64,000 nucleotides of DNA from Ethanoligenens sp047722935 (lineage in GTDB: Bacteria; Bacillota; Clostridia; Oscillospirales; Ethanoligenentaceae): contig JBDNZS010000011.1 in assembly GCA_047722935.1 (NCBI GenBank), positions 1-64,000 on the forward strand. Reading direction: 5' to 3'. The translations under genes were made by a program, and so were the position numbers. A model generated the notes under the pieces. The model saw only the letters and a program-made list of their open reading frames with translations, searched no databases and was not told where the DNA came from. Each line of letters starts with the position of its first letter. The first letter of the stretch is position 1. Positions 15,490 to 24,596 of the stretch are shown in pieces.

Positions 15490-18480
15490 TTACTCCCTTG
15501 CAGATGTGGCATTTCTTAGGCGGTCATAGACAACGCCAGCTAGCAAATCCCGAACAGTCGCTCCAAACTTTTCATCGTCAAGGACGCGTTCACAGAATTT
15601 CTGATTTTGTGCCATACGGCCAATCACTACATCCATAAAGGCATCGTTGAACGGGAACCGGAAGTGCTCCTGTGAGTTGTTCATTGCCTGTGTCCGAAGT
15701 TCGTCGTTGGCATCCATGTCCGATACAATTTGTTCCAACACCTTATCAATGTTGGTAAATTCTGTACCGAATTTGTCATTGATTTTTTCTATAAGCTCCG
15801 ATAGTGGGGACTTTTCTTCTTCTGGTTTCGGTTTCCCAGCAACCACCTTGTTTGATAGTGGTTCACTTTGCTCCAGAGTGATAGCGCCCTCAAACATTTT
15901 TTGTGCACGATAGTATTGTAATGCAACTTCGTCGTCGAGAAACACTGGGCCACGTTCATCCCGCTTCGGTAATTTCTTTAGCAGGAACCTTGCATACGCA
16001 TGGAACTTATGCAGTTCCGCATCATCCAACCGAACAATGTTTGTCAGAAAGGTATAGGTTCGAACAAATTTAGTCAGTGTGGATTTGAATTCTTCCTGCT
16101 CATTAAGCTCCAATACTTGATAACGATCTACTGCCGGATCAAGGGAACTGTTCAGTCCGGCAAAATCCATATACCCCTGCTTTTTGCTTGGTTTAAAGAA
16201 AGCTTTTGCAAAAGATTCGATCTCACTAGACCAGTACACACGGAATCCGTCCAGTTTGATTTTGAGATCATACACAATATTTGCGTCGGTAGTATCTTCT
16301 ATAGTGGTTTCCTCATAATAAGGTGCAAATGCTGTACGAATTTCCTCGGCGGAATTCACGAAATCAAGTACAAAAGTATCCTCTTTAGCAAAACAAGTCC
16401 TGTTCAGTCGGGAAAGTGTCTGCACGGCTTTGACACCGCTGAGCTTTTTATCCACAAACATCGTGTGAAGCAGCGGTTCGTCAAAACCGGTTTGGTATTT
16501 TTCGGCTACCAGAAGCACCTGGTACTCGCCGCTTGAAAACTTCTCTGGCAGTTCAGATTCTTTAATATTATTCATGCTGACTTCAGTGTATTCTTCACCG
16601 CCATCACGAACCGTACCGGAGAAAGCAATCAGAATGCCAAGCTCATTTTCATAGCCCATCTTTTTTATGTACCGTTGGAATTCCTGATAATACCGAACCG
16701 CATGAAGCCGGGAACCTGTGACCACCATGGCTTTGGCCTTGCCGCCGATTTTATTCATGGTGACCGTGCGGAAATGCTCCACGATGATCTGCGTTTTTTG
16801 CGCAAGATTGTGTGGATGGAGGCTGATAAATTTACCGAGTGCTTTGTTTGCTTTACTCTTTTCATAGCGCGGGTCATCCGCTATTTTTTTGCCGATCTTA
16901 AAGTAAGTATCGTAAGTCATGTAGTTCTTCAGCACATCCAGTATAAAGCCTTCCTGAATTGCCTGTTTCATGGAATAAACATGGAAAGCGCGAGGAATGC
17001 TGTCTGGTCCGGGAGTGCCGAACAGCTCCAGCGTTTTTGTCTTCGGGGTAGCAGTGAATGCAAAAAAGGAAAGGTTGTTAAGCCGCCCGTGTTTGGACAT
17101 TTCTTTGGCAATTTCATCCTCGCTGTCAGACTGTTTGTGTTCTTCCTTTGCTTCCTCGTCTGCAACCTTCTGCAACTGCTGTTCTTCGGTTAAGCCTTCT
17201 TCCTCTCCCAAAATGGCTTTCATTTTCCGGCTTGCTTCACCAGTCTGGGAAGAATGTGCTTCGTCCACGATAATGGCAAAGCGCTTGCCGTGCAAGTCAT
17301 CCACTTTCTCCAGAATGAAGGTAAATTTCTGCAAGGTAGTGATGATGATTTTCTTGCCGGTATTCAGAGCGTCCGCAAGCTGTGTGGAATTGCTGTCGAT
17401 CTTGACCACAACGCCTTCGATGTGCTCGAATTGATAAATTGTGTCTTGCAATTGCTTGTCCAGTACAAGCCGATCTGTGATGACGATAATACTGTTAAAC
17501 ACAACTTTATCGGCTTTGTCATGTAGATTAGAAAGATGATGCGCAAGCCAGGAGATAGAGTTAGATTTACCGCTACCTGCGCTGTGCTGAATCAGATAAT
17601 TATGACCCGTTCCGTTTTTATACACATCGGCAAGCAGCTTTCGCACAACATCTAACTGATGATATCGTGGGAAAATCATTGTTTCCTTTTTCGGGTTTTG
17701 CTTATCCCTTTGCAGGTGGATAAATCGCTGAACTATGTCCAACAAGCTATCTTTTTGCAGAATTTCATCCCACAGATAAGATGTTCGATAATTACCATCA
17801 CCGACCGGGTTACCTTTCCCACCGTTATTTCCTTTGTTGAAGGGGAGAAAATAGGTGTTGATTCCGTTGAGCCGTGTGGTCATCCAGACCTCGTCGGTGT
17901 CCACAGCAAAATGGACGAGGCAGCGCGTCTTAAATGATAACAACAGCTCGCGCGGATCACGGTCCTTCACATATTGGCGCTTTGCATTTTCTACGGTTTG
18001 GCCGGTAATCGGATTTTTGAGTTCTAAAGTTGCTACCGGGAGGCCATTGATGAACAGAACAACGTCTATGGAGTTTTCGTTTTTCAAGCTGTAATGGACC
18101 TGCCGCGTAATCGACAGGATGTTCTTTTCGTGCAGTGTTTGATTGGTCTGGTTCATTCCACTTGCCGGTTTGAAAAAACACATGGAAAACTTCGCAGGTG
18201 CGTCTACAACACCGTGCCGCAAAATATGCAGAATCCCATAGGTCTCCAGGTCTTTGTTGAGCTTTTTCAGAAAACCGGCCTCTACATCGTCACCGTGCTT
18301 TTTACGCAGCTTTTCCCATTCGGTAGGCTGGCTATCCCGTAAAAAATGGAAAAGCAGTTTTGTATCAATTGCAAACTCGCGGCTATAGTCGGCAGGACTT
18401 CCCTTAATATAACCTCCGTGGTCGATCAGGCTATACTCAATTTCATTCTCAAAATTGATTTCTTTCGTTTCAATTGGCAT
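15490..18480 (-). CDS. hsdR: Type I restriction endonuclease subunit R
   Basis: Motor and nuclease subunit of a type I restriction system, 996 residues. An N-terminal nuclease domain carries the D-x(n)-ExK signature (IDVVLFINGLPVATLELKNP, about 140-160). The SF2 helicase part has Walker A HSAGSGKSNS (about 305), DEAH motif IIVDEAHSSQ, motif III FAFTATPKTKT and motif VI QTLSRLNRT, followed by the C-terminal assembly region. It cleaves unmodified DNA after translocation, in complex with HsdM and HsdS. Its start lies 11 bases inside the end of hsdS, so it is coupled. Length and motifs are complete, so the enzyme is probably active. Confidence 0.95.
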   Translation of the reverse strand: MPIETKEINFENEIEYSLIDHGGYIKGSPADYSREFAIDTKLLFHFLRDSQPTEWEKLRKKHGDDVEAGFLKKLNKDLETYGILHILRHGVVDAPAKFSMCFFKPASGMNQTNQTLHEKNILSITRQVHYSLKNENSIDVVLFINGLPVATLELKNPITGQTVENAKRQYVKDRDPRELLLSFKTRCLVHFAVDTDEVWMTTRLNGINTYFLPFNKGNNGGKGNPVGDGNYRTSYLWDEILQKDSLLDIVQRFIHLQRDKQNPKKETMIFPRYHQLDVVRKLLADVYKNGTGHNYLIQHSAGSGKSNSISWLAHHLSNLHDKADKVVFNSIIVITDRLVLDKQLQDTIYQFEHIEGVVVKIDSNSTQLADALNTGKKIIITTLQKFTFILEKVDDLHGKRFAIIVDEAHSSQTGEASRKMKAILGEEEGLTEEQQLQKVADEEAKEEHKQSDSEDEIAKEMSKHGRLNNLSFFAFTATPKTKTLELFGTPGPDSIPRAFHVYSMKQAIQEGFILDVLKNYMTYDTYFKIGKKIADDPRYEKSKANKALGKFISLHPHNLAQKTQIIVEHFRTVTMNKIGGKAKAMVVTGSRLHAVRYYQEFQRYIKKMGYENELGILIAFSGTVRDGGEEYTEVSMNNIKESELPEKFSSGEYQVLLVAEKYQTGFDEPLLHTMFVDKKLSGVKAVQTLSRLNRTCFAKEDTFVLDFVNSAEEIRTAFAPYYEETTIEDTTDANIVYDLKIKLDGFRVYWSSEIESFAKAFFKPSKKQGYMDFAGLNSSLDPAVDRYQVLELNEQEEFKSTLTKFVRTYTFLTNIVRLDDAELHKFHAYARFLLKKLPKRDERGPVFLDDEVALQYYRAQKMFEGAITLEQSEPLSNKVVAGKPKPEEEKSPLSELIEKINDKFGTEFTNIDKVLEQIVSDMDANDELRTQAMNNSQEHFRFPFNDAFMDVVIGRMAQNQKFCERVLDDEKFGATVRDLLAGVVYDRLRNATSARE

Positions 18481-19795
18481 ATTCTGTCGCCACCTTTCCA
18501 GTCACAGCTTCGGAGATCACACTCTGCCGGTATTCTTTTAGCTTTTCAATTTGGTGCTGCGTAAGCCCAATCAAATCATCGATTGCTTTCGTCCTTTTAT
18601 CTAGGTGTTCAACAATTTTATCCTGTTCAGCAAATGGGGGAATTACTACTGGGATTTTGAAAAAGCTAACAGGATACAAGCGCATTCGGTGCTCGGCTAT
18701 CCCCGTGGAAAAGTTTTTGAATATCTCGATATACATTGGAGTTTTGAAAAGGTAAAACAGATACTGTGAATTTGCCTTTTCACGGGTGTAATAAATACAA
18801 TATGCGGGGGAGATTACGCCATCATATGGCGAGATGCCATAACTTCCATCTTTCGCGCGCATGATATTCATGACCAAATCGCCCTTTCGCACCAGCTTAT
18901 ATCCTTCTGTCGTCTCAGCTGGTGCAATAGTGGCAAGATTCAGTTCTTCTGCTTGTGACTGTAAAATAACACCCAAGTATTTGGTCACGCTAAGTAAGAC
19001 GTCGTCCTGTTGCGTACTTTTCACATTACGTTCTGCAAACACCTGATGATTTGTGCGCACTTGCCAGTGCTTCGGGATATCGCCCAGCCATGCCACTCCG
19101 CTGCCCTTCATCGGTACACTCCTGTCAAGACCTTTGGTAACAGTCTGACAAATCAAGGCTATACGCTTCTCTTGTAACAACTCAATCAATTTCTGCTTAT
19201 CGGATATGACAGAATCAAGTACAGCAATTTTACGGTCAAGATAATCAGCAATTCGTTGTTGCGCTTGAATTGGAGGTAACAAAACCCGCGCATCTGAAAA
19301 GTCATTGTTTGAGATGCCATAGCGTGTCATACCAACAGCACGATAGGCAAACCATTTTCGTATGTAATACACGCCGAACAGGTATTTTTCAAACGCTAAT
19401 GTCAAGTTAACGCTGGGGCGAAAACGCATAAGATGATAGCCAAAGAGGGTATTGTTCAAATTCTCACCAACAACGCACGAATGGCCAATGTCTTCCGGCG
19501 TCTCGGAAGATGAAGTAAACAGTACGTCGCCTGTTAGCAGGGAGCAGCTTGACTGTTTTTGCTTTGTTGCAGAAACCACAAGATATTCGTCACTGTCGTA
19601 AATGTTGTGGAGCGATTCGCTGTATACATTCATATAATGCACAGATTTGAAAAGTGGTTCATTTTCAACTATTTTCTTGTCCACGCCTCCTGCATTCAAA
19701 TCTCCAAGATAGCGTAACCGGATTATACGCCACTCTTTAGGAACGAAATCAAGAAAAGGGACTTCACTCTTTTTATATTCTGTATACTGTTTCAT
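18470..19795 (-). CDS. hsdS: Type I restriction specificity subunit S
   Basis: A 441-residue specificity subunit with two target-recognition domains (about 15-150 and 225-370), each followed by a conserved helix (PIQAQQRIADYLDRKIAVLDSVI and PPFAEQDKIVEHLDKRTKAIDDLI). The two DNA-binding halves would read a bipartite site. ATG overlaps the hsdM stop (ATGA). Both domains look intact. The recognition sequence cannot be inferred. Such subunits are hypervariable and often shuffled; no second hsdS or invertase is present nearby. Confidence 0.94.
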   Translation of the reverse strand: MKQYTEYKKSEVPFLDFVPKEWRIIRLRYLGDLNAGGVDKKIVENEPLFKSVHYMNVYSESLHNIYDSDEYLVVSATKQKQSSCSLLTGDVLFTSSSETPEDIGHSCVVGENLNNTLFGYHLMRFRPSVNLTLAFEKYLFGVYYIRKWFAYRAVGMTRYGISNNDFSDARVLLPPIQAQQRIADYLDRKIAVLDSVISDKQKLIELLQEKRIALICQTVTKGLDRSVPMKGSGVAWLGDIPKHWQVRTNHQVFAERNVKSTQQDDVLLSVTKYLGVILQSQAEELNLATIAPAETTEGYKLVRKGDLVMNIMRAKDGSYGISPYDGVISPAYCIYYTREKANSQYLFYLFKTPMYIEIFKNFSTGIAEHRMRLYPVSFFKIPVVIPPFAEQDKIVEHLDKRTKAIDDLIGLTQHQIEKLKEYRQSVISEAVTGKVATEYAN

Positions 19796-21507
19796 TCAGC
19801 AAACACCTCCGTGAGACGTGCTTGAATCCGATCTTCCAGAGCTTTGATATCCTCCATAATCTCGGAGCTGTCCCGAAGCGGGGTAAACTTATAAAAATAC
19901 CGGGTAAACGGAATCTCATATCCAATACGGGTTTTACTCTCATCAATCCAGGCGTCAGGCACATATGGTAGTACCTCGCGTTTGAAATACTTGTAGATAT
20001 CCTCTTTCAGCGGAACCGTCTCATAGTCACGGAGATTGGCGTCCGCTTTTTTATCGCCCTTCTTATCGGTTATTGGCTTTCCGTTTTCATCCAGCAAAGG
20101 TCGCTCTACAGTGATCTTGCGGTAACTGAAATCATCGTTGTCCAAGTCCATATAGTTTTCATCCGGCTCATAGGTGCTGTATAACCGAACAATCTCTGCG
20201 CGGTTGGCGTCGCTAATCAGGTTGCGTTTGTTGCCGAGGCCTTTCCGCATTTTTTCATAGAAACCTGCGCCGTTGATGAGGCGTATTTTTCCCTTACGGC
20301 GCTCCTGCTTGCGGTTGGTCAGAATCCAGATGTAGGTGGTGATGCCAGTGTTATAAAAAAGCTGATCAGGCAGGCCGATAATAGCCTCCAACAAATCGTT
20401 TTCGATGATCCAGCGGCGGATCTCACTTTCGCCGCTGCCTGCATCGCCGGAAAACATGGGAGAGCCGTTGAATACAATTCCAATGCGGCTGCCGCCGTCT
20501 TTCGGGGCGCTCATCTTTGAGAGAAGGTGTTGCAAAAACAGGAGAGAGCCATCCGAGATTCGCGGCAATCCAGCACCAAAGCGCCCGTTATATCCCTGTT
20601 TCTCTGCCTCGTCCCGAATGAACTTCTCGACCTTCTTCCATTCAACACCGAAGGGCGGGTTGGTCAGCATATAATCAAAGCGCTGCCCCTTAAAACCGTC
20701 TTCATTGAAGCTATTGCCCAGCACTATGAGGCTGTTGGTATTTCCTTTCAGAATCATATCGGAGCGACAGGTAGCATAAGTTTCTGGATTCAGTTCCTGA
20801 CCAAAAGGAATAACTTGGGTTGTCGTATTAAGCTGTTGCATTTTATTCTGTGCTACAGACAGCATCCCGCCCGTGCCGCAGGCGGGATCCAGCAGAGTTA
20901 TGACCTTGCCGTCTATGTTAGCGATGTCATCCATGTCGGGATCAAGCAATACTTCAACCATTAGTTCAATAACTTCTCTAGGCGTGAAGTGCTCACCGGC
21001 AGTCTCATTGGATTGCTCAGAGAATCTACGGATCAACTCCTCGAACATATAGCCCATTTCGAGGTTGTCAATCTGCGTGTCGCTCATATCAATCGCTGCA
21101 AAGCGCTGTACAACCAGATACAACAGGTTTGCCTTGGACAGCTTTTCAATGGCTGCAAAAATTTCGAAGTTATCCATAATCTCTCGGACATCCTCAGAAA
21201 AGCCATTGATATAGTCGCGTAAATTCGTTTCAATCGCGGTGCTGTCATCCATCAGCTTTTCAAAATCGAACTTACTAATGTTGTAGTAGTCGTGGCCAGT
21301 GTACTTCTTGAAAATCGGGCGCTTATTGTTGACAGTAAGCGTTTTATTCATACCCAGTATTTTTGCCTTGGAGGGGGCAAGGACGCAGTCGAAGCGCCGC
21401 AGTACTGTAAACGGCAGGATCACTTTGCCATATTCACTTTGTTTGAAATCTCCGCGGAGTAAATCTGCAATACTCCAGATAAAGTTAGCCTGTTCGTTTA
21501 TATTCAT
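19792..21507 (-). CDS. hsdM: Type I DNA methyltransferase subunit M
   Basis: N6-adenine methyltransferase of 571 residues. HsdM N-terminal helical domain (about 1-140: FIWSIADLLRGDFKQSEYGK), then the catalytic domain with EHFTPREVIELM, SAM-binding motif LDPACGTGG and catalytic motif TNPPFGVEW. With HsdS it modifies the target adenines; with HsdR added it restricts. It is the second gene of a four-gene operon (XRE regulator, hsdM, hsdS, hsdR), each joined by an overlap. Confidence 0.96.
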   Translation of the reverse strand: MNINEQANFIWSIADLLRGDFKQSEYGKVILPFTVLRRFDCVLAPSKAKILGMNKTLTVNNKRPIFKKYTGHDYYNISKFDFEKLMDDSTAIETNLRDYINGFSEDVREIMDNFEIFAAIEKLSKANLLYLVVQRFAAIDMSDTQIDNLEMGYMFEELIRRFSEQSNETAGEHFTPREVIELMVEVLLDPDMDDIANIDGKVITLLDPACGTGGMLSVAQNKMQQLNTTTQVIPFGQELNPETYATCRSDMILKGNTNSLIVLGNSFNEDGFKGQRFDYMLTNPPFGVEWKKVEKFIRDEAEKQGYNGRFGAGLPRISDGSLLFLQHLLSKMSAPKDGGSRIGIVFNGSPMFSGDAGSGESEIRRWIIENDLLEAIIGLPDQLFYNTGITTYIWILTNRKQERRKGKIRLINGAGFYEKMRKGLGNKRNLISDANRAEIVRLYSTYEPDENYMDLDNDDFSYRKITVERPLLDENGKPITDKKGDKKADANLRDYETVPLKEDIYKYFKREVLPYVPDAWIDESKTRIGYEIPFTRYFYKFTPLRDSSEIMEDIKALEDRIQARLTEVFAE

Positions 21508-21857
21508 GTTGCTTTCCCTCCAAATATGCTCTTCCAGTCGGTACCCGTTCTGCCCTGTGCTTTCGCGCGACGTATTGCTGCCCGAACCTCTTCGTTTTCT
21601 CTGAAATACGAGAGCAAGTCGCTCGGTATTGCTCCGCGCGCGAGTGCGGCCAAATCTCGTAGGCCGTATTCCTCTTCTTCAGTTAGGGCTAACGCTGAGA
21701 TTATTTTTTCCAAGAACTCTCCTTGTGGAGGATCGTTTTTCCCGTTTTCAATAAGGGAAATAGTCATTTTCTTTTTGCAAACGACTTCACCGAGTTGTTC
21801 TTGCGTAATACCTTTGGCTTCTCGTAGCATTTTTAACTGCACACCAAATCTGCCCAT
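21504..21857 (-). CDS. XRE-family regulator heading the type I RM operon
   Basis: A 117-residue protein with an N-terminal helix-turn-helix (FGVQLKMLREAKGITQEQLG, then KMTISLIENGKNDPP) and an acidic/hydrophobic C-terminal helix region. It lies first in the RM operon, overlaps hsdM by four bases, and a perfect 22-bp palindrome sits over the transcription start upstream. This is the position of a controller or repressor that limits RM expression after transfer to a new host. That role is inferred from context. Confidence 0.85.
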   Translation of the reverse strand: MGRFGVQLKMLREAKGITQEQLGEVVCKKKMTISLIENGKNDPPQGEFLEKIISALALTEEEEYGLRDLAALARGAIPSDLLSYFRENEEVRAAIRRAKAQGRTGTDWKSIFGGKAT

Positions 21858-21888
21858 ATTGAAAATTGATCCTCCTTTCTCATATAAT

Positions 21889-21942
21889 AAGTAAATAAAT
21901 TTATTTACTTACCATGATAATGAGTTTTAATACTTTAGTCAA
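21889..21942 (-). promoter_or_regulatory. RM operon promoter and 22-bp palindromic operator
   Basis: On the minus strand TTGACT (21937-21942), 17-bp spacer, TATCAT (21914-21919). Just downstream, at about +3 to +24, lies AAGTAAATAAA fused to its exact reverse complement (21889-21910). A repressor bound there would block initiation; the XRE protein encoded next is the likely ligand. Confidence 0.75.
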
Positions 21943-22008
21943 TGGGAAGATGCGAATTTTTATTTTCCAACAACGAGGTTTCATGCGCACAAGAAAATAT
22001 GTAAAAAA

Positions 22009-23415
22009 CTATCGCTGTTCATGCTCACTTATATACCGTTGATCATTCATATTATAAGTTAGCAGCCGGTCAACATTCGCCTTAACCGTCAGCAGTTCCT
22101 TCATCTCATCCCGTGCCTGACGGTACTCGGCATAGGCGTCTTTTTTTTCGGAAAGTAGTGCGGCGTATTCGGTCTGCAAGCTCTTGACGGTGGGCAGTTT
22201 TTTAATGCCCAGCTCATCAAACGCTTTCTTCGCCGCCTTATGCAAAATAATATCGCCCTCATGCTCAGAAAAAAATTTCTTTGAGTATCCGGCCTTGCGA
22301 TATGCGACGTAAACGTCCCGGGTCTTCGCGTAATTGATGATCTGCGTTTTCAAAACGGCGATCTCCGCAAGGCGCCTTTCAGTCGCCTTAATCCGTGCGG
22401 ACAGTTCGTTGTACCGGGCCGTTGCCGCCGATGTTTTTTCAGTGAGCTGGGCGCACTCCAAAAGGCCGTGCTCGGTGAGATAGTTGACCGTCTGCGCCAT
22501 CTGTTTCAGGTTGAAAACCTTGGCCCAACGCTCATACCCAGCACCCTTGCCGGCGCGGAGCTTGGCCTGGATGTCCACCAGCAGATTGACTTGCTTTTTC
22601 GGCACAGGCTGGATAGCCTTTTTGCGTGGCTTGTGCGCCTTTTCACCGGCGAGAACCGCCCGCAGACCGTCCTCCGAGTAGTCCTCTCCGAGAGAATCGA
22701 GCCGGATAAAACGCTCCTGCTCTTTTCCGCGCAGCGCGATGTTTTTACCGCGCTTCACCTCGTACCCGGCGTCTGAAACGAGCTTCAGGAGGGCTTCAAA
22801 ATCCTTCGGCTTCTTTGACAAAGCCTCGTCGATGACGAGGCGCAGCAGCTCCCGATGGGAGGACTTGGCCTGGTCGCCCAGCCACTTGTAGTAGTCTTTT
22901 CCATGCTGTTGCGGGTTCTCTACAATGGATAATCCGTTTTCGATGCACAGCGTGTCGTTCACCCGCTGAACGGCTTTTGTGCTGCCCCAGAAATTACGGA
23001 ATTTCCGGTCGCAGCCGAGGGCTGTGGAGTTCCAAATGATATGATTGTGAATATGTTCCTTGTCGATATGGGTGGCTACGATAAATGCGTGGTTCCCCTT
23101 GGTGAACCGTCTAGCCAATTCACACCCGATTCGGTTCGCTTCCTCTGGCGTGATCTCGCCGGGGACAAAGGATTGACGAAGGTGGTAGGCGATCACATCG
23201 TCTGCGCCGCGCTCTCTGCCGGTCAGAGCGGCATATTGCCGCTTTGCGAAAAGAAACTCGGCGTCGGCTGTTCGTGTGTCGCACTCAAAGCCTGTGATGA
23301 GCCTACCGTAATCCGTCTTTTCCGGGTTCTTCACATAGTCTAAAATGTCGCTGATTGCCGTCCCGGCGTCCCGTCCTTTTCCGATATGCAGCGGCATCAG
23401 CCGCGTAGTCGCCAT
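22009..23415 (-). CDS. Relaxase (MOBP-type mobilisation nuclease)
   Basis: A 468-residue relaxase that would nick oriT and stay bound to the 5' end of the transferred strand. The N-terminal domain has a candidate nucleophile Tyr27 (ILDYVKNPEKT) and the three-histidine metal motif HIDKEHIHNH (His116, His121, His123). The C-terminal half is basic and partly coiled coil (about 320-460). It is typical of Tn1549/CTn-family relaxases in length and opening (TRLMPLHIGKGRD). It lies downstream of the mobC-like gene on the same strand, with CD1845 and a zinc-ribbon protein between. Confidence 0.93.
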   Translation of the reverse strand: MATTRLMPLHIGKGRDAGTAISDILDYVKNPEKTDYGRLITGFECDTRTADAEFLFAKRQYAALTGRERGADDVIAYHLRQSFVPGEITPEEANRIGCELARRFTKGNHAFIVATHIDKEHIHNHIIWNSTALGCDRKFRNFWGSTKAVQRVNDTLCIENGLSIVENPQQHGKDYYKWLGDQAKSSHRELLRLVIDEALSKKPKDFEALLKLVSDAGYEVKRGKNIALRGKEQERFIRLDSLGEDYSEDGLRAVLAGEKAHKPRKKAIQPVPKKQVNLLVDIQAKLRAGKGAGYERWAKVFNLKQMAQTVNYLTEHGLLECAQLTEKTSAATARYNELSARIKATERRLAEIAVLKTQIINYAKTRDVYVAYRKAGYSKKFFSEHEGDIILHKAAKKAFDELGIKKLPTVKSLQTEYAALLSEKKDAYAEYRQARDEMKELLTVKANVDRLLTYNMNDQRYISEHEQR

Positions 23416-23479
23416 AGGCTACCTCCTTTGAACCATTGATGGGCCATGCCTCCTTCATCGAGAGACTTATATAAATATA

Positions 23480-23516
23480 GAAAGCATCCGGCACATGCTG
23501 GATGCTTTCTGCTTCT
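23480..23516. terminator. Strong hairpin between zinc-ribbon gene and relaxase
   Basis: Arms GAAAGCATCC (23480-23489) and GGATGCTTTC (23500-23509) are perfect complements. T-rich sequence follows on the plus side (TGCTTCTTGTT), and on the minus side TATATTTAT. It lies directly upstream of the relaxase and may be a terminator or a processing site. A second long hairpin (AACCGGCCG/CGGCCGGTT) occupies 23556-23590. Confidence 0.55.
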
Positions 23517-23591
23517 TGTTATAAATTGTTTCGTGAGCATTGTCTTGAAAGAGTGAACCGGCCGTGGTTTTGGTTGACCATCGGCCGGTTT

Positions 23592-23795
23592 TCATTCCTT
23601 GTATTTTATTATTGGAACCTGCTTGACCTTCTTGCCAACAGTTTCTCTCCCCAAGGCGAAGATCATATTTTCGGTGCGTTCAAAATAGCCTATATCCTTT
23701 TTCCAACTCATTCCGCATTTGCAATGCCGTAATCCGATAAACTGCTGTTTCATCTTTCGCCCACAGGAAGGGCAGACCTTGTTGCTTGTGCCCAC
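23592..23795 (-). CDS. Small zinc-ribbon protein
   Basis: A 67-residue ORF with a GTG start preceded by AAAGGCGGTGG. Two Cys pairs, CPSCG (residues 8-12) and CKCG (25-28), form a short zinc ribbon; the rest is basic (KKVKQVPIIKYK). No family is recognised with confidence. The Cys spacing and ribosome site favour a real gene, perhaps a nucleic-acid or relaxosome accessory factor. It lies between CD1845 and the relaxase and is followed by a long hairpin. Confidence 0.5.
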   Translation of the reverse strand: MGTSNKVCPSCGRKMKQQFIGLRHCKCGMSWKKDIGYFERTENMIFALGRETVGKKVKQVPIIKYKE

Positions 23796-23841
23796 GCGAC
23801 CACCGCCTTTGAAAAAAGTATATCACGGAAAGGCGACGATC

Positions 23842-24132
23842 TCACCCATAAACCCGCTCCTGAATCGCATATTTCAGGCCCTGTATCTGCCCGAGCAGCC
23901 AAGCCGCCGCCATCGGAATACCCACCGGGCTGACGAGGAAGGCGATCACCAACAGGATGACGCCGTTCTTAACCGAGTAGGTAATCAACACCGCCACGCC
24001 CAGGATGCCGACGAGCGTTCCCGCGAGGCCGAACACGAAAGCCGAGCAGCGCAGCGCCAGCGTACATATCCAAACGAACAGGGTCAAAGCGACGATAATC
24101 GGCGCGACAAGAATTTTCAATAATATCCTCAT
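23842..24132 (-). CDS. CD1845-family small membrane protein
   Basis: A 96-residue membrane protein beginning MRILLKILVAPIIVALTL, with three hydrophobic segments and the family ending LVSPVGIPMAAAWLLGQIQGLKYAI. It closely resembles the protein at 62841-63125. ATG at 24132 with AAGGAGG upstream is chosen; the frame stays open through mobC to 24708, but that part is only the shadow of mobC. CD1845-like proteins are characteristic of Tn1549/CTn elements; the function is unknown, probably linked to the transfer envelope machinery. Confidence 0.85.
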   Translation of the reverse strand: MRILLKILVAPIIVALTLFVWICTLALRCSAFVFGLAGTLVGILGVAVLITYSVKNGVILLVIAFLVSPVGIPMAAAWLLGQIQGLKYAIQERVYG

Positions 24133-24251
24133 GATTTGGCCTCCTTCTGATTTCTGATTCAACCATATCGTGCATTCCTTCGTTTGGCAAGGATACGGCA
24201 ATAGTTGCGGAGGGCGGTCAAAACCGTCCTCCGCATATGGAGCATACGCCC

Positions 24252-24596
24252 CTATTCTATGGCGGAAAGCGCGCCCAGGATATCCGTAGCGGCCTGCCAT
24301 AACCGTTCCTGGTTTTGGCGTATATCCTCCAAATCCACGTCGTAAATACGCCCTGTTTCGTGAACGCGCCGGGTAAGCTGATTGAGATTGCCGCTGGAGC
24401 GGCGCAGGAGGGAGAGCATTTCTTTCAGCTCCGGCAGCTCCAGCCTGACCACATAGCCGTCGATAGCCATTTTGCGCAGGTACGCTGCCATGTTTCGGGT
24501 GCCGAGCTGGGCCATTTTCTGCTCGATCAGTTCGCGTTCCTTCGGCGTGACGCGGAATTTGAGCTGAATGTCTCGTGCTCTGTTCGTCATCGTCAA
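24252..24596 (-). CDS. mobC: MobC-like relaxosome accessory protein
   Basis: A 114-residue protein. An N-terminal ribbon-helix-helix-like segment (IQLKFRVTPKERELIEQKMAQLG) is followed by the helical MobC signature LRRSSGNLNQLTRRVHETG. MobC proteins bind oriT beside the relaxase and help open the strands. ATG overlaps the stop of the DUF3848/3849 gene (ATGA), and the gene lies upstream of the relaxase on the same strand. Confidence 0.9.
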   Translation of the reverse strand: MTMTNRARDIQLKFRVTPKERELIEQKMAQLGTRNMAAYLRKMAIDGYVVRLELPELKEMLSLLRRSSGNLNQLTRRVHETGRIYDVDLEDIRQNQERLWQAATDILGALSAIE

